DNA of 64,000 bases from Herbinix luporum. Its GTDB lineage: Bacteria > Bacillota > Clostridia > Lachnospirales > Lachnospiraceae. The DNA is taken from assembly GCF_900070325.1 (NCBI RefSeq), contig NZ_LN879430.1:1667379-1731378 (forward strand). The letters run 5' to 3'. The notes beneath the pieces are model-generated. The model was not told where the DNA came from and searched no databases. It was given only the letters and a program-made list of their open reading frames with translations. The position numbers and the translations under genes are program-made. Positions 1 to 10,163 of this stretch are shown here, in pieces (within the stretch, counting starts at the first letter, position 1; every line of letters starts with the position of its first letter).

Positions 1-212
1 TAATATGTAATAGAATAACGGCTCACAGCATCCTTAAAAATACGATCGGATGTTGCTGTTCCTTTAGAAATATCTTCAAAAACTTTTGCCAAAGAAGTCT
101 TCATTACACCATTAGGCGCATAAATTATTGCTTTATTGCATTTTTTAAAATTTATATTAGGTAAAGTGAACTGCTTTATCCCGTAACAGTTCTCAAAATA
201 ACCACTCAACAT
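1..212 (-). CDS. Partial ATPase (N-terminus), downstream of hsdR
   Basis: An open frame starts with ATG at 212 and runs off the window edge after 70 codons without a stop. An AAAGGTG ribosome site lies about 9 bases upstream. The start is 33 bases after the hsdR stop on the same strand, so it is probably the last gene or genes of the restriction operon. Residues 28-40 read IIYAPNGVMKTSL. This has the form of the P-loop of SMC/Rad50/ABC-like ATPases (GxNGxGKT), but Met stands where the Gly before the catalytic Lys is expected. ATPases of this kind are often carried beside type I restriction operons as extra defence genes. The effector domain lies outside the window, so the exact family cannot be named. 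Confidence 0.6.
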   Translation of the reverse strand, partial: MLSGYFENCYGIKQFTLPNINFKKCNKAIIYAPNGVMKTSLAKVFEDISKGTATSDRIFKDAVSRYSITY

Positions 213-244
213 CTTTGTCTCAACACCTTTCTAACACCCAAATT

Positions 245-3200
245 CTAATTACTCATTTCTTCCGCTACTTTTGGAAGATCTGATAAATTTCTTGTATCAT
301 ACGTCACTCCTTGAGAAGCCCATATATCCGCTAAGTTTTCGGCCTGTTTCATGACCGTTTCCACGGCGCGCTGCTGTTTGTCAGGCGGATAACCGTATTT
401 ATTTAATGTCCGGCGAACCAATACCATCAGTTTTGCGCGGACGCTTTCCTTCAGCGTCCAGTCGATTGTGGCATTTTTACGCACCTTGTCCGCAAGCTCG
501 CGGGCGATTGTTCTTAACGTTTCGTCGCCCAACACCTTAACCGCGCTGTCATTGGTTTCAAGGGCATCATAAAAAGCAAGTTCATCTTCAGACAAACCAA
601 GTTTTTCACCTCGTCTGTCTGCTTCTCTTATTTCCTTTGCAATACGAATAAGCTCTTCTATGATTTCAGCCGTTGAAAGTAGATTATTCTGGTACCGCTT
701 AAGCGCTGAACTGAGCATTTCCATAAGTGATTTTGATTTTGTCAGGTTATATTTTGAACGTACTTTTATCTCATCAGACAAAATCTTTTTCAGCAGCTCA
801 ATGGCTAAATTTTTATGCTTCATCCCTTTAATTTCCATAAGGAATTCATCTGAGAGAATGGACAATTCCGGCTTTTCAATACCAGCAGCATCAAAAATAT
901 CTACAACTTCATCTGATACAATAGCCGAATCAACAATATTTTTTATGACAGAATCGTAATTTATGCCACTTTCGCCGCTTGTTTCAAATTTAGTGAGTCT
1001 TGCCTTAACTGCTTGGAAAAACGCTATTTCCTCTGCATGTGTAACCGTTGCCTTATCAGGTTTGGCAAGTGCATAAGCCTGGCTTAGGAGGGTTACTTCC
1101 TTAATAAAACGCGCTTTTTTATCATCTGTAGATAAAATAAAATCTTCAGCGCGAAGGATAATAGAAAGCTTGTCCTTTACTTCTGCTTTGAAAAAGCTCG
1201 TATAATCAAATCCGTGTAAAATCTGCCGGACAACCTCAAGCTTTTCAAGCATTATTTCTACAGCCCTTGCCTGAGTTTCAGCAGGTACTCCCTTGCCACC
1301 GCTCTCTGCATAGAAACTTAAAGCTTTTTTTAGGTTTGGGGCAATCCCGATATAATCGACAATCAGCCCGCCCGGCTTATCCTTGAAAACACGGTTTACG
1401 CGCGCTATTGCCTGCATAAGGTTGTGGTCCTTCATCGGCTTATCGATATACATGGTGTTGAGGCATGGAACGTCAAAGCCAGTCAGCCACATATCGCGCA
1501 CGATGACAATTTTCAGTGGATCATTTTCATCTTTCATACGCTGTGCAAGCATTTTTCGCTGCTCCTTAGTAGTATGGTGTTTCTGCATTTCAGGACCATC
1601 AGAACTGGAAGATGTCATAACAACTTTGATAACACCCTTGTCCAAATCGTCACTATGCCACTCAGGGCGAAGCTTTATGATTTCATTATACAAATCAACA
1701 GCGATTCTACGGCTCATCGCAACAATCATCGCCTTACCCTCAAAAACCTTTTGGCGATCCTCAAAATGCGTAACAATGTCTTTTGCGAGAGTGGCAAGGC
1801 GTTCTTTATTCCCGACAATAGCCTCCAGCTTTGCCCATTTCATTTTTGCGGCTTTTGCTTCGTCTTTTTCATCTACTTCTTCAAGTTCCCTGTCGAACTC
1901 CTCAATCAGCTTTTTGCCTTCCTCGGTGAGGTTGACTTTAGCCAGACGGCTTTCATAGTATATTTTAACTGTCACCTTATCTTCAACCGCTTGGGCAATA
2001 TCGTAAATATCAATGTAATTGCCAAATACCGCCGGCGTGTTGGCATCCTGCTTCTCTACCGGTGTACCGGTAAAACCTATGAAAGTAGCGTTTGGCAAGG
2101 CATCGCGCATATATTTGGCAAAACCATAAGCTATACGCTGCCCCACAACCTGATTGTTTTCGTCCTTTATATCTCTGAGTTTCGCGTTAAAGCCGTACTG
2201 CGTGCGGTGTGCTTCATCGGCTATGACAACTATGTTGTCTCTTTCCGACAAAAGCTCATAAACCGAGCTGTCATTATCAGGTATGAATTTTTGAATAGTG
2301 GTAAAAACTATGCCTCCGGATGCTACCTTTAGCAGTTCTTTCAAATGCTCACAGTTCTCTGCCTGCTTCGGTGGCTGGCGCAGAAGGTCGCTGTTCCCGG
2401 CAAAGGTATCAAATAGCTGGTCGTCCAAATCATTCCTGTCCGTAATAACAACTATAGTTGGATTGTTAAGGGTCTGCACCAGTTTCCCGGCATAAAAAAC
2501 CATAGAAAGGGATTTTCCGGATCCTTGAGTATGCCATATAACACCGGCTTTTTTGCTACCACCAGCTTTCGCCGCTTCAATAGTGCTTTTTACAGCCTTA
2601 TTAACCGCATAATACTGGTGATAAGCAGCGATTTTCTTGACTGTTTCAACTTTTATTATCTTTGTCTCTTTGTCCTCGGTTCTGCTCTTTTCAAAGGTTA
2701 CAAAATTACGAATATAGTCGAGCAAGGTTTTCTTATTGCATAATCCGTGAATCAGGGTAGTAAGCTGATCTTCAAACTTGGACGCTTCATTTAGTCCATC
2801 TTTGGTTTTCCACGTTGAAAAACGTGAGAACGGAGCAGTTAACGAACCTGCCTTAGCTTCCAGCCCATCGGAAATAACACATATCTCGTTGTATGTAAAA
2901 AGACTTGGTATGGTGGCCTTGTATGTGCAGATTTGATCATAAGCTTTGCGAATGGTGGCGTTTTCATCGGCCGGATTTTTAAGTTCAAACAGCACCATAG
3001 GAATACCGTTGATAAAAAGAAGAATGTCAGGCCGCTTATTATTATTGTTTTCAATGACGGTAAACTGGTTGACTACAAGAAATTCGTTGTTGTCGACTCC
3101 ATCTTCCGAGAAATCCACAAGCTTTACATAATCGCCAACTATATATCCGTTTTTGCGGTATTCGACAGGCACACCATCAACCAGCATTTTATGAAATGCT

Positions 3201-3460
3201 TCATTGTCTGCTACCAGATTTGAAGAACTTATGCGTGCAACTTTATTTACTGCCTCCAAAACCACATCATAGGAAAGGTTGGGATTAAGACGCACTACCG
3301 CATCGGTCAGTCTTTTTCTTAGCAGAACTTCACTGTAACTGTTGCGCTCGGCGAAAAGTGCATCCGGTGCTATATCCGGACCGGAAAGATATGTATAACC
3401 CAATCCAGCTAGTTCTTCTATCGCCATTTTTTCAATTTCAGATTCACAAAGTTTAGGCAT
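245..3460 (-). CDS. hsdR: Type I restriction enzyme, R subunit (HsdR)
   Basis: This is the motor and nuclease subunit of a type I restriction-modification complex. It translocates and cleaves DNA lacking the methylation laid down by HsdM/HsdS. The 1071-residue length is normal for the family. Near residues 145-161 there is a PD-(D/E)xK nuclease pattern (RPD, then FELK: D145, E159, K161). A superfamily 2 helicase motor follows, with Walker A TQGSGKS at 311-317 and a DEAH box at 415-418. The C-terminal third is helical and would contact the methylase. The ribosome site GAGGTG overlaps the hsdS stop, so the two genes are translationally coupled. The frame is intact, so the enzyme is probably active. 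Confidence 0.97.
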   Translation of the reverse strand: MPKLCESEIEKMAIEELAGLGYTYLSGPDIAPDALFAERNSYSEVLLRKRLTDAVVRLNPNLSYDVVLEAVNKVARISSSNLVADNEAFHKMLVDGVPVEYRKNGYIVGDYVKLVDFSEDGVDNNEFLVVNQFTVIENNNNKRPDILLFINGIPMVLFELKNPADENATIRKAYDQICTYKATIPSLFTYNEICVISDGLEAKAGSLTAPFSRFSTWKTKDGLNEASKFEDQLTTLIHGLCNKKTLLDYIRNFVTFEKSRTEDKETKIIKVETVKKIAAYHQYYAVNKAVKSTIEAAKAGGSKKAGVIWHTQGSGKSLSMVFYAGKLVQTLNNPTIVVITDRNDLDDQLFDTFAGNSDLLRQPPKQAENCEHLKELLKVASGGIVFTTIQKFIPDNDSSVYELLSERDNIVVIADEAHRTQYGFNAKLRDIKDENNQVVGQRIAYGFAKYMRDALPNATFIGFTGTPVEKQDANTPAVFGNYIDIYDIAQAVEDKVTVKIYYESRLAKVNLTEEGKKLIEEFDRELEEVDEKDEAKAAKMKWAKLEAIVGNKERLATLAKDIVTHFEDRQKVFEGKAMIVAMSRRIAVDLYNEIIKLRPEWHSDDLDKGVIKVVMTSSSSDGPEMQKHHTTKEQRKMLAQRMKDENDPLKIVIVRDMWLTGFDVPCLNTMYIDKPMKDHNLMQAIARVNRVFKDKPGGLIVDYIGIAPNLKKALSFYAESGGKGVPAETQARAVEIMLEKLEVVRQILHGFDYTSFFKAEVKDKLSIILRAEDFILSTDDKKARFIKEVTLLSQAYALAKPDKATVTHAEEIAFFQAVKARLTKFETSGESGINYDSVIKNIVDSAIVSDEVVDIFDAAGIEKPELSILSDEFLMEIKGMKHKNLAIELLKKILSDEIKVRSKYNLTKSKSLMEMLSSALKRYQNNLLSTAEIIEELIRIAKEIREADRRGEKLGLSEDELAFYDALETNDSAVKVLGDETLRTIARELADKVRKNATIDWTLKESVRAKLMVLVRRTLNKYGYPPDKQQRAVETVMKQAENLADIWASQGVTYDTRNLSDLPKVAEEMSN

Positions 3461-3471
3461 ATTTTAGCACC

Positions 3472-4644
3472 TCACATTTTTACACGGATTTCGCCGCTAA
3501 TAAGCTTGGGAAGCAAGGTATCGCGAAGTTTTTGTAAGGTCAGAATTTGATTAGTATTATATTCTATTTTTGAAAATATAGGTGCCGCAATCTTATGGTA
3601 TTTTTGTAGTGCTTCAATATTAGGCATTATAAAAGGCATATCTTTAATAATTTTTGAGTTTACTGCAGTTGCGATTGAGGAAGTACTTCCAAGTGAATAA
3701 TAATCAAACGTTTTAAGATAGAAATATAAATATTCTCTCTCATAATCATTTTTATATATAAAATGAGCGATGGCTTCATTTGTTGTAAATTCACGCAAAG
3801 CAATTGCAACACGGCCAACAGTCAATTTGAAACTTAATATTATGGCCCCTTTGGGAACACGTTTAATATTAAATCTTCTTACCGCATCTTCTGTTAAATA
3901 CTCTGAGCTATCACCAATAAACATACCTGACTTTCCCATATCAGATATGGAAATCCATACAACATCATCTTTATTTTTTGAGAACCAATGTTCCTCTTTT
4001 CGTGGTGGTGTTTTACCAATTCCAATTTCAAAATAATTTTCAGCTTTGCCTACTTCCCATTCATCACTCGCATCCTCAATAAACCATTTTCTAAAATAAG
4101 CCTGTGCCAAATCCTCCAATGTTTTATTCTGCCTTGTCAGAAGGTCGATTTTATCGTCAAGGGAGGATAAAACCTCAGCAATTGCTTTTTGTTCGGGAAG
4201 AGGGGGGAGAGTAAATACTTTTCGTTTTAATGCTTCAGTATCTACTCTTTGCCTGCCGGAAGTTCCAGACATAAGTTGGATAGCAGTATCCCTAAACTCA
4301 TCCGATATAGCAAAATAAAAAATAAATCTTGAGTCTGAAATTCCCTCTTTGGCTCTAAGAACAATAAATTCTGTTGACCCAAAAGCAACTTCTTCATCGT
4401 CTAAAAAATCTACATAAGCTGTTTTCCCATTTTCTAAGCACGGCGTTATTCTTGCTACTAATGTATCGCCATTTTTAAATTTTGTTCCACCTGAAAAAAC
4501 AGCATCTTCATATCCTTGGATCTTTCTATTAAACGGAATCAATTTTTCCATTGTTACTTTTTTTGCAATAATCCCTTTAGATAAAGGCGTATAAGGATTA
4601 AAATCCATAAAATCGGATAATTTCTGTTCTCTCCACTCCGTCAT
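3472..4644 (-). CDS. hsdS: Type I restriction enzyme, specificity subunit (HsdS)
   Basis: HsdS chooses the DNA target of the type I complex. The 390 residues show the usual two-fold layout: target-recognition domain 1 (about 1-150), a conserved helical spacer (about 150-195, with [14 protein letters not shown]), target-recognition domain 2 (about 200-350), and a second helical region ending [11 protein letters not shown]. The spacer helices separate the two half-sites of the bipartite recognition sequence. The start ATG overlaps the hsdM stop by four bases (ATGA), showing tight coupling. The recognition sequence cannot be read from the protein by eye. No second hsdS copy or inverted repeats for phase-variable shuffling are visible here. 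Confidence 0.96.
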   Translation of the reverse strand: MTEWREQKLSDFMDFNPYTPLSKGIIAKKVTMEKLIPFNRKIQGYEDAVFSGGTKFKNGDTLVARITPCLENGKTAYVDFLDDEEVAFGSTEFIVLRAKEGISDSRFIFYFAISDEFRDTAIQLMSGTSGRQRVDTEALKRKVFTLPPLPEQKAIAEVLSSLDDKIDLLTRQNKTLEDLAQAYFRKWFIEDASDEWEVGKAENYFEIGIGKTPPRKEEHWFSKNKDDVVWISISDMGKSGMFIGDSSEYLTEDAVRRFNIKRVPKGAIILSFKLTVGRVAIALREFTTNEAIAHFIYKNDYEREYLYFYLKTFDYYSLGSTSSIATAVNSKIIKDMPFIMPNIEALQKYHKIAAPIFSKIEYNTNQILTLQKLRDTLLPKLISGEIRVKM

Positions 4645-6233
4645 AGCTCAATCCCCACTTTTAAAAGGTTTTCTTTTATTCTCTCATCCAGCTTTGCGCT
4701 TTCTTCCATTTGCTCTTTAAGCTCGGCAGTCAATTTTTTTACACGTTCCTCAAAATCAAAGTCATCCTCTTCCTCGGGCAATCCGACATACCTGCCAGGG
4801 GTCAGCACATAATCGAGTTCCCGCACCTCATCAAGCGTTGCGGACTTGCAAAAGCCGGGGATGTCCTCATAGGAGCCGTCGTCCTTTTTCCAGTTGTGAT
4901 ATGTATCGGCAATTTTACTGATGTCCTCGTCGGTTAGTTCACGGGTCCTGCGGTTTATCAATGTTCCCATATTCCGCGCATCGATGAACAAAATCTTGTT
5001 CCGGCGCGGGTGGTTCGGATTTGTTTCCTTTTCCCTTGACAAGAACCATAAGCATGCGGGAATTTGGGTGTTCAAAAATAGCTTTGCCGGCAGGTTTACA
5101 ATACAATCTACAAGCCCGGCTTCAATAATGTTTTTGCGGATTTCTCCCTCGCCGTTTGTTTTTGACGAAAGGGAGCCCTTAGCCATAACGAAGCCGGCGG
5201 TTCCTTTGGGCGAAAGGTGATACAAAAAGTGCTGGATCCATGCATAGTTTGCATTGGATACCGGCGGCACACCATACTTCCAGCGACCGTCATTCCTCAG
5301 AAGTTCTCCGCTCCAGTCGCTGTCATTAAAAGGCGGATTGGCAATTACAAAGTCAGCCTTAAGGTCGGGGTGAGCATCGTTTAAAAATGAACCTTCGCTG
5401 TTCCACAAAACATTGGTGCTGTCAATACCTCGTATGGCAAGGTTCATTTTGCAAAGCCGCCATGTTGTTTGGTTGCTTTCCTGACCATAGATAGAAACAA
5501 CACGCTCGAAAAGCTTGTCAATCTCTCTTGATTTTCCGTTATAGTGGTCTCTGTGAGCTTCAACGAATTTCTCGCTTTGAACGAACATACCGCCACTGCC
5601 GCAGCAAGGGTCAAAAACCCTGCCCTCGTAAGGTTCGAGCATTTCAACAAGCAACTGTACTACGGAACGGGGCGTATAGAACTGTCCGCCTTTTTTACCT
5701 TCTGCAAGGGCAAACTGTCCAAGAAAATACTCATATACCTGCCCCAGTATATCACTTGATTTAGAAACACTGTCACCAAGCGCAATCGTACCAATCAAAT
5801 CAATCAGACCACCGAGAGACTGCTTGTCCAGCTTTTCTTTTGCGTATTCTTTCGGCAAAACGCCTTTGAGGGATGGGTTATCCTTTTCTACGGCCTCCAT
5901 AGCTTCGTCTATATCTTTGCCAATCGTCGGCAGCTTGGCTCGACTTTGAAGATAATCCCAGCGTGCCTGCGGTGGCACATAGAATACATTTTCCGCACGA
6001 TACTCATAGGGATCGTCAGGGTCCGCTCCTTCGTACTCGCCCTTGCCTTCTTTAAGTTTGTAATATAAATCATAAAAACTGTCTGATATGTATTTTAAAA
6101 AAATAAGCCCGAGAACAACGTGCTTATATTCCGCAGCATCCATATTTTTGCGGAGCTTGTCCGCAGCTGCCCAAAGTACCTGTTCGATAGGTTGTTCTTT
6201 TACTTCATTTTTTGATTTTTTAACTTTTGCCAT
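4641..6233 (-). CDS. hsdM: Type I restriction enzyme, adenine methylase (HsdM)
   Basis: HsdM transfers a methyl group from S-adenosylmethionine to N6 of adenine in the half-sites recognised by HsdS, protecting host DNA. The 530 residues carry an N-terminal helical HsdM domain (about 10-150), the AdoMet-binding motif DPCCGSGG (208-215) and the N6-adenine catalytic motif NPPF (299-302). [10 protein letters not shown] before the first motif is also typical. The ribosome site GAGGAG lies in the last codons of the preceding HTH gene, and the gene overlaps hsdS by four bases. The gene is intact and is expected to modify the genome. Confidence 0.97.
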   Translation of the reverse strand: MAKVKKSKNEVKEQPIEQVLWAAADKLRKNMDAAEYKHVVLGLIFLKYISDSFYDLYYKLKEGKGEYEGADPDDPYEYRAENVFYVPPQARWDYLQSRAKLPTIGKDIDEAMEAVEKDNPSLKGVLPKEYAKEKLDKQSLGGLIDLIGTIALGDSVSKSSDILGQVYEYFLGQFALAEGKKGGQFYTPRSVVQLLVEMLEPYEGRVFDPCCGSGGMFVQSEKFVEAHRDHYNGKSREIDKLFERVVSIYGQESNQTTWRLCKMNLAIRGIDSTNVLWNSEGSFLNDAHPDLKADFVIANPPFNDSDWSGELLRNDGRWKYGVPPVSNANYAWIQHFLYHLSPKGTAGFVMAKGSLSSKTNGEGEIRKNIIEAGLVDCIVNLPAKLFLNTQIPACLWFLSREKETNPNHPRRNKILFIDARNMGTLINRRTRELTDEDISKIADTYHNWKKDDGSYEDIPGFCKSATLDEVRELDYVLTPGRYVGLPEEEDDFDFEERVKKLTAELKEQMEESAKLDERIKENLLKVGIEL

Positions 6234-6234
6234 T

Positions 6235-6423
6235 CTACTCTACTCCTCTATTTTTATCTTTTTTCATCCGCAAATCCGCAGGTTTCTCAGCATCCTTTGG
6301 TATCGCCCATGCCCAACCCAAGCGCACAGCGCCCTTAATGCGCCCTTGTTCGCATAAAACTTGAACTCTGCGCAGGGATATATTCCATTTTTCAGCAGCT
6401 TGTTTTGTCGTTAAGTAATCCAT
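6235..6423 (-). CDS. Small helix-turn-helix protein leading the hsd operon
   Basis: This is a 62-residue protein with an excisionase/MerR-like winged helix ([19 protein letters not shown]), followed by a basic tail. The chosen start is the ATG at 6423, preceded by GAGGT. An in-frame start 21 bases earlier lacks a ribosome site. Small proteins of this type commonly precede hsdM in Firmicute type I operons. A role in controlling the operon is inferred from position and fold only. It ends one base before the hsdM start, so it is cotranscribed. Confidence 0.8.
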   Translation of the reverse strand: MDYLTTKQAAEKWNISLRRVQVLCEQGRIKGAVRLGWAWAIPKDAEKPADLRMKKDKNRGVE

Positions 6424-6459
6424 TATGAATACCTCGCAGAACACAAAATTCCAATTTTT

Positions 6460-6488
6460 ATTATATGCGAAGAAACGAACAATTTCAA
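6460..6488 (-). promoter_or_regulatory. Housekeeping promoter of the hsd operon
   Basis: On the minus strand, TTGAAA (6488-6483) is followed after 17 bases by a perfect TATAAT (6465-6460). This lies 37 bases before the start of the HTH gene. It is a near-consensus sigma-A promoter in the right place to drive the whole hsd operon. Confidence 0.75.
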
Positions 6489-6743
6489 CATATTACAACT
6501 TTATACATAATAAATAATGTATTTTCAGAAAATGAGTATACCTGCATTAAATGTACATCCATCCTGTCTCCTCAACCTTATGAAAAATGCCCTTTATCTA
6601 ATCTGTCAACTCAACCCTACCAATTTTAAGCTAAATTTTTGCCTGTAAAATCACCCGTCGATATGTTTCCGCGTACGAATTTTGGACCTTTAGGTCGAGT
6701 AGACAACTTGGATGTGCTTCCGAAAATCCAGTAAAATCAAGGC
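6489..6743. other. Non-coding stretch between hsd operon and rlmD
   Basis: No convincing coding frame was found. The part nearest rlmD is richer in G+C. It contains a small inverted repeat, GACC-TTTA-GGTC, near 6694-6705, and the word GTAAAATCA occurs near both ends (about 6636 and 6730). The stretch could mark the edge of the acquired restriction island, but no attachment site or integrase is visible. Confidence 0.4.
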
Positions 6744-8180
6744 TTACAGCCGCGTTATCAATGTTACGCATTCCACATGCACCGTCTGTGGAAACATATC
6801 CACAGCACACACCTTCTCCACCTTATAACCTCCCTCTTGCAACACCTCCAAATCTCTTACCAATGATGTGGGTTTACAAGAAATATAGACAATACGTTCA
6901 ACCCCAAAATCAATAATTTTACCCAAAGCTTTAGGATGCACTCCTTCCCTTGGTGGATCCAGAACAATAATATCCGGTTTATCATTCAATTCATCAATTA
7001 CCTTTAACACATCCCCAGCTATAAATTCACAATTACTCAAGCCATTTAAAGCCCCATTCTCTTTCGCAGCTTCCACGGCTTCTTCCACTATCTCAACACC
7101 GGTCACCTTATTTGCCACCGGAGCCAACAACTGTGCTATGGTTCCCGTACCACTATAAAGGTCAAAGATATTCTTATCCTTGGTATTACCCACATACTCT
7201 CTTGCTTTTGTATATAAAACTTCCGCTCCAAGAGAATTGGTCTGGAAAAAAGAGAATGCAGATATTTTAAATCTTAATCCTAAAAGCTCCTCATATATAT
7301 AATCCCTACCATACAAAATATCTGTTCTTTCACTTAAAACCACATCCGCTTTGCTGTCATTATAGGAATGAACAATACCGGTAATACTTCCTTTTAAATT
7401 AAGATCTAAAAGGGATTTTGTCATACCATCAAGTACTTCTTTCTCATCCTCTGTCTTTATCTCTTTTCTACCGGCAATCTCATCCTCACAACCTAATACA
7501 AGTTCATCACTTACTTCATTGCTAAACTGAGAAGAAGTAACCAGATTAATCAGTATCTCCCCAGTCTTTACAGCCTTTCTTACCACCAGATGTCTAAGAT
7601 AACCCTTATGGGTAAGCTTATGATAATAACTAATACCCCTGCTTCTAAAGTAATTTAACACACAGGATAAAATTTTATTATAATCATCATCTACAATAGC
7701 ACAATCATCAGTAGTCAGGATATCATGAAAACTTCCCCTTTTATGGAGTCCCAAAGAAAGGGGGCCATCCTTATATTCATCTCCAAATGAAAACTCCATT
7801 TTATTACGATATCCCCATTCAATAGGGCTACCTATAATTCCTTCAAAGACATAATCCTCACATACCCCATCTATTAGTCCCTTGACCTGTTCTTTTTTTA
7901 ATTCCAGCTGCTGCTCATAGGAAAGAGTATGATAATTACACCCTCCGCAATCACCAAATACACTACAAGCTGCATCCCTTGTTTCAAGCTGCGACTTTTC
8001 CAGTACCTCCTTAAGTCTTCCTTCTGCTCTACCTTTTTTAATTTTATTTACTGCAAATTGAATTTTCTGTCCAGGTATAGTATTTTTAACAATTACCTTT
8101 CTATCATCTATATCAACTATCCCCTTATTAGGAAAATCCACCCTAACTACTCTTCCTTCATAAATCTGTCCTTTTTTCAT
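6744..8180 (-). CDS. rlmD: 23S rRNA (uracil-5-)-methyltransferase, RlmD/RumA family
   Basis: This enzyme methylates C5 of a uridine in 23S rRNA using S-adenosylmethionine. The Gram-positive members are RlmCD-like. The 478 residues begin with a TRAM RNA-binding domain (about 1-60). Four cysteines of the [4Fe-4S] site follow: C72, C78 and C81 in CSVFGDCGGC, and C160. The methylase domain shows DLYSGTGTI, DPPREG and the catalytic cysteine in YISCKPTSL. All key residues are present. It appears to be transcribed alone. The ribosome site is weak, and the ATG at 8180 gives the normal family N-terminus. Confidence 0.93.
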   Translation of the reverse strand: MKKGQIYEGRVVRVDFPNKGIVDIDDRKVIVKNTIPGQKIQFAVNKIKKGRAEGRLKEVLEKSQLETRDAACSVFGDCGGCNYHTLSYEQQLELKKEQVKGLIDGVCEDYVFEGIIGSPIEWGYRNKMEFSFGDEYKDGPLSLGLHKRGSFHDILTTDDCAIVDDDYNKILSCVLNYFRSRGISYYHKLTHKGYLRHLVVRKAVKTGEILINLVTSSQFSNEVSDELVLGCEDEIAGRKEIKTEDEKEVLDGMTKSLLDLNLKGSITGIVHSYNDSKADVVLSERTDILYGRDYIYEELLGLRFKISAFSFFQTNSLGAEVLYTKAREYVGNTKDKNIFDLYSGTGTIAQLLAPVANKVTGVEIVEEAVEAAKENGALNGLSNCEFIAGDVLKVIDELNDKPDIIVLDPPREGVHPKALGKIIDFGVERIVYISCKPTSLVRDLEVLQEGGYKVEKVCAVDMFPQTVHVECVTLITRL

Positions 8181-8394
8181 ATATATAATGGCCTAAACAT
8201 ATGACTAAATTGTCAATGTAAAGCCTTTTCTCTCCCTTCCTGATTTTATAGTTTCTATCTTTATTATTATGTTTTATGAGTTCACGTCTAATTATAAGGA
8301 TAAGCCAATACTTTGTAAAGTTATCATTTTCATGGCTTATGTTAGTTTTAGCTGCATATGATATAAAGAAAGTTATCAAGCGGGGGATAAATAA

Positions 8395-9423
8395 ATGCAG
8401 CGGGAAATTACAAAACCGTCTAATCTTTTAAACAAAAAAGGCCAATTAATTCAAAAGGGATATGCTAAAGCCCCAATCTTAAAATATCGTAGAAAACATG
8501 TAGCCGCAAAACATCGTCTTAAGGAATGGGATTATTATTTAATTTATAATAAGAAGTATGCCGTAGGTCTAACTATAGGAAAAAGCCTAAATCTAATTCT
8601 AATTACTATATCAATAATTGATTTAAGTAAATACAAAATAATAAATAAAAGCTCCATAAGAATCCTACCCAGTAAATTTCAGTTACCTCAAGATTCAAGG
8701 AAAGGTAATATCATATATAAAGACAGATTTATCCGTTTGTCTTTTATGGTTGAGGATAATGTTAGAATATTATTGCTTAAAAAATATAAGTGCAACAAAT
8801 CATCGGAACTTGATATTTCCCTTATTCTTTATAATGAGCCTAAAGATTCCATGGTCATTGCAACACCATTTTTCAATGATAAATGTAAATTTTACTACAA
8901 CAGAAAAATCATTGGTTTCAGAGCTTCCGGTTATGTCCGATATCAAAAGGAAAACTATGGTTTCTCACCTTTAGACTCCTTTGCCATCCATGACTGGGGT
9001 AGGGGTGTTTGGCCATATAAAAGCACTTGGTATTGGAGTGCTGCCGCAGGTAAAATTTCCGGCAAAATATTTGCCTTTAACTTAGGATACGGTTTCGGTG
9101 ATAACTCCTATGCCACGGAAAATATGTTGTTTTATAACGGTAAAGCCAGCAAATTGGAGAATGTAACATTTCATATACCTAAAAAATCTAAGGATGAATA
9201 TGATTATCTTAAGCCCTGGACAATTACCTCCTCGGATCACAGAATTGAAATGATATTTATACCTATTATAGATCGCACTTTTAGGCTTCCTTTACTATTA
9301 ATATCTACTAATCAGCACCAGGTATTCGGTAAATTTAGCGGCAGGGCAATCCTAGATGACGGAACCGTTATTTATCTAAAAGAATTTCTTGGATTTGCAG
9401 AAAGAGTGCAAAACAGATGGTAA
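8395..9423 (+). CDS. DUF2804 domain-containing protein
   Basis: The 342 residues match the DUF2804 family by recognisable features. The N-terminus reads PSNLLNKKGQLIQKGYA and KEWDYYLIYN follows. There is an internal DWGRGVWPYKSTWYW motif and a GYGFGDNSYATENM segment. The family is soluble and rich in beta strands and has no established enzymatic role, though its fold is related to lipocalin-like hydroxysteroid-isomerase-type barrels in some annotations. A GGGGGAT ribosome site precedes the ATG by 7 bases. It is monocistronic and ends at a strong terminator. Confidence 0.85.
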   Translation: MQREITKPSNLLNKKGQLIQKGYAKAPILKYRRKHVAAKHRLKEWDYYLIYNKKYAVGLTIGKSLNLILITISIIDLSKYKIINKSSIRILPSKFQLPQDSRKGNIIYKDRFIRLSFMVEDNVRILLLKKYKCNKSSELDISLILYNEPKDSMVIATPFFNDKCKFYYNRKIIGFRASGYVRYQKENYGFSPLDSFAIHDWGRGVWPYKSTWYWSAAAGKISGKIFAFNLGYGFGDNSYATENMLFYNGKASKLENVTFHIPKKSKDEYDYLKPWTITSSDHRIEMIFIPIIDRTFRLPLLLISTNQHQVFGKFSGRAILDDGTVIYLKEFLGFAERVQNRW

Positions 9424-9451
9424 TTACTAGCCACCAATAAGTGAAAAATAA

Positions 9452-9486
9452 GCAGGAGATTAAGTAAATCAATCTCCTGCTTTTAT
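9452..9486. terminator. Bidirectional terminator
   Basis: A perfect 10-bp stem, GCAGGAGATT / AATCTCCTGC, with a 9-base loop is followed by TTTTATG. It lies between two convergent genes, the DUF2804 gene and the lipoprotein gene ending the dlt-like operon, and probably serves both. Confidence 0.85.
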
Positions 9487-9505
9487 GTCTTTAAACTTAA
9501 CTATA

Positions 9506-10066
9506 TTATTCTAATCCTTCTACAATTGCCAAATAAGTAATTCCAATTATCTCATCATTATTATTTACTACAAATTGAAGCTTAGATTCTTCTTTAACAT
9601 ATGTGTATGCTCCTGCTGATTGGGTGTAGTCTTCACCATAAACAGAAATCATTTCTTCCACTGTTGAACCTAGGCTGATATTCTCCGTGGTACTAACTGT
9701 ATCATCCTTAAGATCTATAGAGGAGATATAGTCCTTCCCATCTAGAGGATAGGTTGAAATTTCAAATCCTCCATAGGTATATACTTTATCCAATCCCTTA
9801 AATGCACAACTTTCAGACTCAAAATAATGCAAAGGTTCACCTAAAGCTTCAATTACAGGTGCAACATCAGTATTCATATATATCTCTATACCATTGTGTT
9901 TAAAAACAAATCCTGATGGTTCAACCTGTGTACTATCCTTATTCTCATCAGCTTGTCCTTTATTCTCTGTTGTCTGATCATTTTTTTCCACATTATCAGT
10001 ATTATCCTTTTTACCGCATCCTACCATTAATATAGATACTAATATAAAAATAAATATTTTTTTCAT
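9506..10066 (-). CDS. Lipoprotein ending the dlt-like operon
   Basis: This is a secreted lipoprotein of 186 residues. It has a short basic start (MKK), a hydrophobic stretch and a lipobox-like MVGC (Cys about residue 17). An acidic, low-complexity linker of about 35 residues follows (rich in D, N, E and K), then a compact domain. The chosen ATG (10066) has an AGGAG site 7 bases upstream; a further in-frame upstream start does not. The folded part has two similar halves, each with a GxxxxE/YG-type turn (VIEALGEPLHYF and EEMISVYGEDY). It is the last gene of the operon after the SGNH protein and so is likely a surface partner of that system. I do not recognise a named family. Confidence 0.75.
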   Translation of the reverse strand: MKKIFIFILVSILMVGCGKKDNTDNVEKNDQTTENKGQADENKDSTQVEPSGFVFKHNGIEIYMNTDVAPVIEALGEPLHYFESESCAFKGLDKVYTYGGFEISTYPLDGKDYISSIDLKDDTVSTTENISLGSTVEEMISVYGEDYTQSAGAYTYVKEESKLQFVVNNNDEIIGITYLAIVEGLE

Positions 10067-10163
10067 AATTACTCTCCTGTTCTTCTTAATATTAAAAACC
10101 AATTGACATTATATTCTAATATATTATTCTAAATTACTGTATTTGTCAAATGTTTTCTTAATA

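Noticed and set aside
1424..2332. A 302-codon open frame on the plus strand inside hsdR
   Set aside because: It runs opposite a long, clearly conserved helicase gene, has no ribosome site and translates to low-quality sequence; it is a shadow.
8158..8379. A 73-codon minus-strand frame upstream of rlmD
   Set aside because: It overlaps the rlmD start, has no recognisable domain and resembles translated AT-rich intergenic DNA.
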